From Cyanobacteria bacterium QS_8_64_29 (GTDB lineage Bacteria > Cyanobacteriota > Cyanobacteriia > Cyanobacteriales > Rubidibacteraceae): a stretch of 55,754 bases of DNA. Made by a program: the position numbers and the translations under genes. Below the pieces are notes generated by a model. The model was not told the origin of the DNA. It ran no database searches and saw only the letters and a program-made list of their open reading frames with translations. The stretch covers positions 1 through 55,754 of the forward strand of contig PXQH01000022.1 of NCBI GenBank assembly GCA_003022125.1. The letters are read 5' to 3'. Of the stretch, positions 49,912 through 55,754 are shown in pieces. The first letter of the stretch is position 1; each line of letters opens with the position of its first letter.

Positions 49912-50141
49912 GGTCTTGCGGCGCCCGATGGGTTGGGGAGACTGCAGGATGGCTTGCCTTGGGGGGCAATTGACGCGCTGCGCCGCCTATAGTGGAACCG
50001 ACCTTACTACGACAGGGTCAAAGCGAACAAGCCTGGCGCCCGTCGCCGAATGTACCCCTCAGTCGGGACTCAGTTGCAGTTATTGGGGACGGTGCCAGCT
50101 TGCGTGTAAGATGATTTTAGTCGCTACCCCAAACAGCTGCC
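49912..50141. other. Divergent gap upstream of fecE-type and TPR genes
   Basis: 230 bases without a supported gene. It must hold the promoters of the minus-strand ATPase gene and the plus-strand TPR gene. AT-richer steps (GTGTAAGATGATTTTAG near 50104-50120) could include a -10 element. No unambiguous Fur-box (GATAATGATAATC-type) was recognised. Confidence 0.35.
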
Positions 50142-51017
50142 ATGAAAGGAACCCCAATTTCGCTAGCCGCTTCGCTGATCTACAGCACGGCGCCACTGAT
50201 TGCACCAGTGAGCGCCGTTGCCGTGATCGCAACAGTCACAACTTCCCAGCCTAGCCTAGCCCAAGCAAGCGAGGGGTCTGCCCGAGCAGCCCTGCAAATG
50301 GGTTTCGAAAACTATAAAAAAGGAAACTACCAAGCCGCAATTGAAGACTTCAACCGCGCCATCGAGCGCGATGGCGAGCTAACGCGGGCGTATTACTTTC
50401 GCGGCGTGAGCTACCTGCAGTTAGGCAAGCCCCAAAAAGCGCTCGAGAGCTACAACCAGACCATCGAGCGCGATGAGGACAATGCCAGCGCCTACCACGA
50501 CCGCGGCGTCGCTCACGCGCAGCTGCAAAATTGGGACAAAGCGCTCAAAGACTACAACCAATCGCTCGAGCTCAAACCCAACCAACCCAATGTCTATCTC
50601 AACCGCGGCATTGTCAAAACGCGCCAGGACCAGCTCGAGGCCGCGATTGAGGACTATACCCAAGCCATCGAGCTCGACAGCGAGCTAGCCGGTGCCTACG
50701 CCAACCGCGGCGTCAACCACGCCGCCCTCGGCAACCGGCAAAAAGCCCTCGACGACTTTGAAAAAGCTGCCAAGCTCTTTCAGGAACAAGGCAACCAGGA
50801 GCGCTACCAGGCCGTTCAAGAGCGGATGCAGAAGCTCAAGCAGCAGGCCGCCGGCACCAACTTCCAACTTGAGAAAGCGGATGAAGGGGATGGCAGTGGC
50901 GATGCTGCCACCGACTCAGGCGATGGCACAGCTGCCGAAGGCGAAGACGAGGAAGCTGAGGCCGATACTGACGCTGCTGCGGATGCCGAAGCAGGCGAAG
51001 CCGACAACGAGCAATAG
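50142..51017 (+). CDS. Exported TPR-repeat protein with acidic tail
   Basis: 291-residue protein. The signal peptide spans about residues 1-40 with a hydrophobic core and likely cleavage near LAQAS. Residues about 50-215 contain about five tetratricopeptide repeats of the type AYYFRGVSYLQLGKPQKALE/NRAIERD. The last ~60 residues are Asp/Glu-rich with a probable disordered character (ADEGDGSGDAATDSGDG). It is likely periplasmic or thylakoid-lumenal and mediates protein contacts. Start ATG 50142. A strong terminator follows at 51054, so it is probably not cotranscribed with the IsiA-like gene. Confidence 0.85.
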   Translation: MKGTPISLAASLIYSTAPLIAPVSAVAVIATVTTSQPSLAQASEGSARAALQMGFENYKKGNYQAAIEDFNRAIERDGELTRAYYFRGVSYLQLGKPQKALESYNQTIERDEDNASAYHDRGVAHAQLQNWDKALKDYNQSLELKPNQPNVYLNRGIVKTRQDQLEAAIEDYTQAIELDSELAGAYANRGVNHAALGNRQKALDDFEKAAKLFQEQGNQERYQAVQERMQKLKQQAAGTNFQLEKADEGDGSGDAATDSGDGTAAEGEDEEAEADTDAAADAEAGEADNEQ

Positions 51018-51053
51018 CCTCTCCTAGCCGCCCTAATAAGCTTCGCTGCCATG

Positions 51054-51082
51054 GCGCTGCCCTTCGGGGCAGCGCTTTTTTT
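51054..51082 (+). terminator. Rho-independent terminator after the TPR gene
   Basis: GCGCTGCCC-TTCG-GGGCAGCGC (9-bp perfect stem, UUCG tetraloop) followed by seven T residues. It separates the TPR gene from the IsiA-like gene. Confidence 0.93.
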
Positions 51083-51154
51083 GCGAGCGGCTACTTGCGG
51101 CGTCCTGTGAACTTTCATTAAAGCCGATCTCAACAAGCTGGCCGTAAGATAAGC

Positions 51155-51181
51155 TTGCTCGGCAAGTTGTTGCGCTATATT
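51155..51181 (+). promoter_or_regulatory. Candidate promoter of the IsiA-like gene
   Basis: TTGCTC at 51155-51160 and TATATT at 51176-51181, spacing 15, a little short for sigma-70. The -35 lies in a small inverted repeat CTTGC-TCG-GCAAG (51154-51166). No clear Fur box. Tentative. Confidence 0.3.
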
Positions 51182-51206
51182 TTCAACTAGCTAGGAGGTG
51201 AACGGC

Positions 51207-52253
51207 ATGGCAGCGAGTACGGCCAGCGCGCTCTCGCCCGCGCAAGATCCCGATCGAGCCCCCTGGTGGGCGGGCAACGCGCGCTTGATCCATCACTCAG
51301 GCAGGCTGCTGGGCGCGCACGTGGCTCACGCCGGGCTGATCGTCTTTTGGGCCGGGGCCATGACGCTGTTTGAGCTCTCGCAGTTCGACCCGGCTCAGCC
51401 CATGTACGAGCAGGGCCTGATCCTGCTGCCACACCTGGCTGCCCAGGGGTGGGGCATTGAAGCTGGCGGCGAGATCGGCAGCACCTACCCCTATTTCGCC
51501 ATTGGCACGCTGCATCTGATCTCGTCCGCCTTTTTGGGCGCTGGCGGCGTTTACCACGCCCTGTACGGTCCGGCCGAGCTGGAGCGGCGCTTTCCCTTTT
51601 TTGGCTACAGCTGGTCCGATGGCAACAAAATGACCACCATCTTGGGCATCCATCTCATCTTGCTGGGGATAGGGGCCTTTCTACTGGTTGCCAAAGCGAT
51701 GGCCTTCGGCGGCCTCTACGATCCCAGCGTTAGCGATGTGCGGGTCGTGAGCGACCCCACGCTCAACCCGGCGCCCATTTTCGGGTATTTGGTCGATGCC
51801 TCAGGCCGCAACTGGCTCGCGGGCGTTGACAACCTCGAAGATCTGGTCGGCGGGCACGTCTGGATCGGCATCCTGCTGGTATTGGGCGGCGTTTGGCACG
51901 TGCTGACGCAGCCTTTTGGTTGGGCCAAGCGCGTGCTGGTCTGGTCCGGCGAGGCCTATTTGGCCTACGGCCTGGGTGGGCTGGCCCTAATGGGCTTTGT
52001 CGCGACCTACTTTGTCGCCGTCAATACCACCGCTTATCCGGAGGCGTTCTACGGACCGCCCCTAACGGTCAAATTCAACATCGTTCCTTACTTTGCCCAC
52101 GCTGACCTCGACTACGTCACGGCCCGCACCTGGCTGGCCAACGCCCATTTCTGGTTGGCGTTCTTCCTGCTGCAAGGCCACATCTGGCATGCCCTGCGGG
52201 CCGCCGGGTTTGACTTCCGCCGGGGCCGGCGCACAGCCGAGGCTGCCCAATAG
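51207..52253 (+). CDS. IsiA/CP43'-like chlorophyll-binding protein
   Basis: 348-residue protein of the Pcb/IsiA six-helix antenna family in the thylakoid membrane, binding chlorophyll a around PSI or PSII. Conserved start [41 protein letters not shown] and [73 protein letters not shown], and the C-terminal [17 protein letters not shown]. The large lumenal loop E of CP43 is absent, which marks the antenna form. Start ATG 51207 has AGGAGG 8 bases upstream; a GTG 51198 is also in frame. It precedes the PsaL-fused paralogue by 41 bases, likely one operon. Confidence 0.92.
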   Translation: MAASTASALSPAQDPDRAPWWAGNARLIHHSGRLLGAHVAHAGLIVFWAGAMTLFELSQFDPAQPMYEQGLILLPHLAAQGWGIEAGGEIGSTYPYFAIGTLHLISSAFLGAGGVYHALYGPAELERRFPFFGYSWSDGNKMTTILGIHLILLGIGAFLLVAKAMAFGGLYDPSVSDVRVVSDPTLNPAPIFGYLVDASGRNWLAGVDNLEDLVGGHVWIGILLVLGGVWHVLTQPFGWAKRVLVWSGEAYLAYGLGGLALMGFVATYFVAVNTTAYPEAFYGPPLTVKFNIVPYFAHADLDYVTARTWLANAHFWLAFFLLQGHIWHALRAAGFDFRRGRRTAEAAQ

Positions 52254-52294
52254 CGGCAACGGAGTGCTATCGCAAGAGATTGCAAGGAGGAGTT

Positions 52295-53782
52295 ATGACA
52301 GCAACGGCAACTGCACCGGAGGGCGCGCAGCCCCGAGTGGGCTGGTGGGCCGGTAACGCGCGCCTGACCGATCTCTCGGGCAAGCTGCTGGGCGCGCACG
52401 TGGCCCACGCTGGGCTGATCGTGTTGTGGGCTGGCGCCATGACACTGTTCGAGCTCTCGCAGTTCGATGCCAGCCAGCCCATGTACGAGCAGGGCCTGAT
52501 CCTGCTACCCCATTTGGCTGCCCTAGGGTTTGGCGTTGGCCCCGGCGGCGAGATTGTCGATACCTATCCGCTATTTGCCATCGGCGTCCTGCACCTGGTC
52601 GCTTCGGCCGTCCTGGGCGCTGGGGGGCTCTATCACGCCCTGCTTGGCCCTGCCGTCCTGCGCCGCGACGAAACCTTTTTGGGGTTTTTTGGCTATGACT
52701 GGCAGGACACCGACCGCATGACCAACATCCTGGGTATCCACCTGGTCATGCTGGGCATTGGGGCTTGGCTGCTGGTGGCCAAAGCCATGCTCTGGGGCGG
52801 CCTGTTTGACCCAGCTGCAGGCGAGGTGCGCGCCGTTAGCGACCCCACCCTCAATCCCGCAACCATCTTTGGCTACCTGGTCGGCGCTTGGGGGCCTGAA
52901 GGCATGGCCGCGGTTGACAACCTGGAAGATGTGGTGGGCGGCCACATCTGGGTGGGCCTGATCTTGCTTGCCGGGGGTGCTTTCCACATCTTTACCCAGC
53001 CGTTTAGCTGGGCGCGGCGCGTGCTGGTCTACTCGGGCGAGGCTTATTTGTCCTACAGCCTGGGGACGCTAGCCTACATGGGCTTTTTCGCCGCTTACTT
53101 TGTCACGGTCAACGACACGGTCTACCCCGAGACCTTCTACGGCCCGGCCGGGACGTTCGAGACCGAGGCCGGCACCGTCACTGCGCGCGGCTGGTTGGCA
53201 ACGTTCCACTTCGTCCTGGCCCTGCTGGTGCTGTTCGGCCACATTTGGCACGCCATCCGCGCCCGCGGCCGGGCGGCTGGCTTTGACTTTAGCGCCGGCG
53301 ATTTCATCGGCCCAGACCGCAGCCAAAGCGAGGGTAATCTCGCCACGCCCGTCAACGGCTCCGACTTTGCCCTGTTTTTCCTCAAGTACTTGCCCATCTA
53401 TCGCCCCGGGCTCTCGCCGCTGGCTCGCGGACTGGAGATTGGCATGGCCCACGGGTACTTCCTGCTGGGCCCGTTTGCCCGGCTGGGCCCCATGCGCGAT
53501 GCCGAAGTTGCCAATCTGGTCGGGCTGCTGTCAGCCAGCGGGCTGATCGTCATTCTGACGGTGTGCCTGTCGATTTACGGCACGGCCGCTTCGTCGCGGA
53601 CGCCCGAGCTGCCCGAGCAGCGATCGCCAGCCCCGAGCGTGCCGGCAGCCCTCCAAACCAGCGAAGGCTGGAGCCAGTTCTCGGGGGCCTTTTTAGTCGG
53701 CGGCGTTGGGGGCGCGACCTTTGCCTACCTGCTGCTGGAGAATGCCGATCTGCTGGGCGCTATCGCTAGCGGCTCGGTCTAG
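52295..53782 (+). CDS. IsiA-like antenna fused to PsaL
   Basis: 495-residue two-part protein. Residues about 15-335 form an IsiA/CP43'-like antenna ([25 protein letters not shown] and [14 protein letters not shown] motifs, ending in [18 protein letters not shown]). Residues about 348-487 are PsaL, the trimerisation subunit XI of photosystem [66 protein letters not shown], then [24 protein letters not shown]. The linker after residue 335 is short and there is a Pro/Ser-rich insertion before GWSQ. Known from some cyanobacteria as an IsiA-PsaL fusion; it could tether antenna rings to PSI. Start ATG 52295 with AAGGAGG just upstream. Confidence 0.93.
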   Translation: MTATATAPEGAQPRVGWWAGNARLTDLSGKLLGAHVAHAGLIVLWAGAMTLFELSQFDASQPMYEQGLILLPHLAALGFGVGPGGEIVDTYPLFAIGVLHLVASAVLGAGGLYHALLGPAVLRRDETFLGFFGYDWQDTDRMTNILGIHLVMLGIGAWLLVAKAMLWGGLFDPAAGEVRAVSDPTLNPATIFGYLVGAWGPEGMAAVDNLEDVVGGHIWVGLILLAGGAFHIFTQPFSWARRVLVYSGEAYLSYSLGTLAYMGFFAAYFVTVNDTVYPETFYGPAGTFETEAGTVTARGWLATFHFVLALLVLFGHIWHAIRARGRAAGFDFSAGDFIGPDRSQSEGNLATPVNGSDFALFFLKYLPIYRPGLSPLARGLEIGMAHGYFLLGPFARLGPMRDAEVANLVGLLSASGLIVILTVCLSIYGTAASSRTPELPEQRSPAPSVPAALQTSEGWSQFSGAFLVGGVGGATFAYLLLENADLLGAIASGSV

Positions 53783-53792
53783 ATCCGCCCGT

Positions 53793-53830
53793 ACCGGCCT
53801 GCCTAGGGAAAGGCGCCTTGGCAGGCCGGT
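53793..53830 (+). terminator. Strong inverted repeat after the fusion gene
   Basis: ACCGGCCTGCC and GGCAGGCCGGT form a perfect 11-bp stem, extendable to about 15 bp with one mismatch. A C-rich run, not a T-run, follows, so termination by the intrinsic mechanism is uncertain; it may act as an mRNA-stabilising or attenuating hairpin between the antenna gene and the regulator. Confidence 0.6.
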
Positions 53831-53853
53831 CCCCCCTCATGCAGTAACGAGCA

Positions 53854-54657
53854 ATGGGTAACGCCATGCCGACCCGCCAATCGCAGCAATGCCTGGCCCA
53901 TTTGAGCCGGTCGACTTTCAGGCGCTACGAACGCCTCTCGCAGCGCGCCAACGACCTTTGGAAGATCGAGCGGGGCGCCGTGCGCAGCTATAGCTGGAAC
54001 GCGGCCGGCCATGCCATCACGCTGGGCTATTGGGGACCAGGGGACGTGGTGGGCGGTTGCCTGTCGCGCTTTGCCCCCTACAAGACCGAGTGCCTCACCC
54101 GGGTCGAGGCCATCCGCATTCCCAAGCGCTACTGGCCGGCGCTGGCTGAGGCCATTCTGACGCACGCCCAGCAGACCCAGGAACTGCTGCAAATCGTTCG
54201 CTCGCCCAGTGCCTATGGCAACTTGCGGCAGCTGCTCGACTGGCTCGCTGGTAAGTTCGGTCGGCCGGTGCCGGCGGGGCAGCTCATCGACTTGCCGCTG
54301 ACCCACCGCGAGATCGCTGAATCCATCGGGACGGCACGCGTCACGGCCACTCGCTTGCTCAATCAGTTAGAGGTTGAGGGAGCAATCGTCCGCCAGCGAC
54401 AGCACCGCGTCATTGTGTGCCACCCCGCAAGATCGCTCGGTGTCCCTGATGGCAGCGAAGAGATAGCTAGCTCAATAGGGGCGGCGGAGCACCAGCAAAT
54501 AGATCAAAAACGGCGCCCCGATGGCCGAGGTGATCGAGCCGCAGGGGAGTTCGGTCCCCGGAAACAGGACCCGGCCGAGCAAATCGGCTACGACCACCAA
54601 CATGCCGCCCATCAAAGCCGCCGTGGGGACCAAGCCTTCGTGCGCAGCGCCCACTAG
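53854..54657 (+). CDS. Crp/Fnr-type transcription regulator
   Basis: Open frame of 267 residues. The N-terminal half shows a small effector-like beta-barrel (DLWKIERGAVRSYSWN, LGYWGPGDVVGGCLSRF), shorter than the classical cNMP domain. The C-terminal winged helix-turn-helix is clear: LTHREIAESIGTARVTATRLLNQLEVEGAIVRQRQHRVIVC. The family normally ends soon after this, about residue 190. The last ~75 residues are antisense to the fecD-type gene end and look like read-through. Position after the isi genes suggests control of this iron-stress module. Start ATG 53854, with a second in-frame ATG at 53866. Confidence 0.75.
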   Translation: MGNAMPTRQSQQCLAHLSRSTFRRYERLSQRANDLWKIERGAVRSYSWNAAGHAITLGYWGPGDVVGGCLSRFAPYKTECLTRVEAIRIPKRYWPALAEAILTHAQQTQELLQIVRSPSAYGNLRQLLDWLAGKFGRPVPAGQLIDLPLTHREIAESIGTARVTATRLLNQLEVEGAIVRQRQHRVIVCHPARSLGVPDGSEEIASSIGAAEHQQIDQKRRPDGRGDRAAGEFGPRKQDPAEQIGYDHQHAAHQSRRGDQAFVRSAH

Positions 54658-55518
54658 GCGGCGGGCCAAATGCGGCGCCATCAATCCGACGAAACTAATG
54701 CCGCCAGCCGTAGCGACAGCACTGCCAGCCAGTCCCACGCTGGTTAGCAACAGCACCCCGCGCTGCCACTCCACGCGGCTGCCCAACCCAGCGGCCAGCG
54801 CATCCCCCAAACTGAGGGTGTTGAGCTCGCGCGCCATGACCAGCGCCAGCACCCCCAAAACCACCAACCAAGGCACCAGGGCCAGTACATGGTCCCAGCT
54901 GCGCCCGTAAACGCTACCGGTAAGCCAAACGAGTGCCCGCGACACGTTGTCGATTTGGCCGAAGGCCGTCATAAAGCCCGTCAGCGAGCTCACCAGACTG
55001 TTGAGGCCGATCCCCACCAGCACGAACCGCACCGGCGAGCTGCCGCCCTGCCAAGCCAGCAGATAGACCAGCACCGAGACGGCTAGGGCGCCGCCAGAGG
55101 CTGCGAACGGCAGCAGCGAGACGGAGGCATTGGGGAGCGCCACGATCAGCGTGACGGCCGCCAAGGCAGCACCGGCGTTGACGCCAATGATGCCGGGGGC
55201 CGCTAGCGGATTGCGCGTGATGCCTTGAATGAGCGTGCCCGCGATCGCCAGCCCTATCCCCACAAGGACGGCCACCAAAGCGCGCGGCAAGCGCAGCACG
55301 TTAACCACGAACGGATGGTTGGGATCGCCGGTTTCGAGTCCCAGGATGGTTTTGATAACCGCCAGCGGCGGCACGCGGTACTCGCCATAACTGACGCTTG
55401 CCACCACGGCCATGCCCGTGACGAGCGCTAGCGCCAGCAGCGCAACGGGCACCCGCCGGTCGAAGCGGAATGAGAGCGGCGGCCGTTGGGTGCGCAGGAC
55501 TAGCCAGTACGAAGCCAT
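54472..55518 (-). CDS. Iron-siderophore ABC permease (FecD type)
   Basis: 348-residue polytopic permease of the BtuC/FecCD family with about ten hydrophobic segments. Conserved ALVAVLVGIGLAIAGTLIQGITRNPLAAPGIIGVNAGAALAAV, FVLVGIGLNSLVSSLTGFM, FVGLMAPHLARRLVGAAHEGLVPTAALMGGMLVVVADLLGR and the C-terminal ELPCGSITSAIGAPFLIYLLVLRRPY. Probably works with the fecE-type ATPase at 49111. Start ATG 55518; the frame is open a little further upstream. Its 3' 186 bases overlap the opposite regulator frame. A MITE copy begins about 140 bases upstream of its start. Confidence 0.88.
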   Translation of the reverse strand: MASYWLVLRTQRPPLSFRFDRRVPVALLALALVTGMAVVASVSYGEYRVPPLAVIKTILGLETGDPNHPFVVNVLRLPRALVAVLVGIGLAIAGTLIQGITRNPLAAPGIIGVNAGAALAAVTLIVALPNASVSLLPFAASGGALAVSVLVYLLAWQGGSSPVRFVLVGIGLNSLVSSLTGFMTAFGQIDNVSRALVWLTGSVYGRSWDHVLALVPWLVVLGVLALVMARELNTLSLGDALAAGLGSRVEWQRGVLLLTSVGLAGSAVATAGGISFVGLMAPHLARRLVGAAHEGLVPTAALMGGMLVVVADLLGRVLFPGTELPCGSITSAIGAPFLIYLLVLRRPY

Positions 55519-55656
55519 GCCCAAGATGCGGTTGCCCCGCTTGGAAACTGACGAATCCAAACTCCCTCAAATCCCTTGCGCGTTGCAATAGCTTGTCGCG
55601 CGAAAAGCGCTGGTCAGCCAAGCTGTTTGCCTGAGCTAGGCTTGCAATACCTCTCA

Positions 55657-55754
55657 TACCAATTCTCGTGGCTTGTGCACTAGATTGCGATCTCCAAAAC
55701 CCCTTCAATATGGGAGTCATGTTCTTTGGTAAGCGTGCATCCGCTGCTCAAATT
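55657..55754. mobile_element. MITE, copy 2, cut by the window end
   Basis: Begins TACCAATTCTCGTGGC directly after TCA (55654-55656) and runs to the last base of the window, 4 bases short of the 102-bp length. The orientation is opposite to copy 1, with 89 of 98 bases identical to its reverse complement. The window end inside a repeat suggests an assembly break. The other TCA and end are outside the window. Confidence 0.92.

Noticed and set aside
51083-51206. Fur box upstream of the IsiA-like gene
   Set aside because: No convincing GATAATGATAATC-type repeat could be seen; iron regulation remains an inference from gene content.
1-55754. CRISPR array
   Set aside because: No regularly spaced direct repeats with unique spacers were seen, nor any cas-like protein.

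Overview
The window is GC-rich (roughly 60% or more by eye) cyanobacterial chromosome. Evidence for a cyanobacterium: the palindrome GCGATCGC (HIP1) occurs about 30 times by eye; a CO2-uptake NDH-1 operon (ndhF-ndhD-cup) is present; so are IsiA/CP43'-type chlorophyll-binding proteins, one of them fused to the photosystem I subunit PsaL; and there are an HCF173-like SDR/CIA30 protein and a plastoquinone-type prenyltransferase. The genus cannot be fixed from this sequence. Genes are densely packed, with many 1-14 bp overlaps.

Layout. 1-1690 is a distinctly AT-richer block with two type IV pseudopilin genes and, upstream, broken reading frames. 1945-2817 has a small hypothetical gene and a clearly dead TPMT-type methyltransferase. 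2904-6523 is a mercury/metalloid block: MerR regulator, rhodanese, Acr3/BASS-type transporter, mercuric reductase MerA with a C-terminal CC pair, and a MerC-like gene with an amber codon just after its start. 6558-17309 is mixed housekeeping: GH-like beta-propeller, two YjbQ paralogues, rph, CobO-like, dcd, LivF-type ATPase, two ferredoxins, hisZ, inositol-phosphatase, SNase lipoprotein, tRNA-Ser(GGA), FGGY sugar kinase, and a cyclase-family gene cut by a 102-bp MITE. 17478-22017 is the CO2-uptake operon. 22318-49114 holds a HAD phosphatase, ArnT-like transferase, phosphohexomutase, EVE protein, HCF173 homologue, tsaB, RRM protein, a methyltransferase plus THUMP/SPOUT protein, hrcA, hisC, a Gfo/Idh-GNAT-S4 operon, queC, a CorC/HlyC protein, tRNA-Ile2(CAT), pyrE, LOG-like, ubiA-type, ppx/gppA and an S10 peptidase.

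49111-55754 is the most interesting region. A ferric-siderophore ABC ATPase (fecE type) and permease (fecD type), both on the minus strand, flank a plus-strand module of a TPR lipoprotein-like gene, an IsiA-like antenna, an IsiA-PsaL fusion and a Crp/Fnr-type regulator. I infer an iron-stress locus coupling iron uptake, light-harvesting remodelling around PSI, and regulation. The window ends inside a second copy of the same MITE, in opposite orientation to the first.

Signs of gene decay recur: the methyltransferase has three lesions, merC has an amber codon, and the cyclase gene has a MITE insertion with a clean 3-bp target duplication (TCA).
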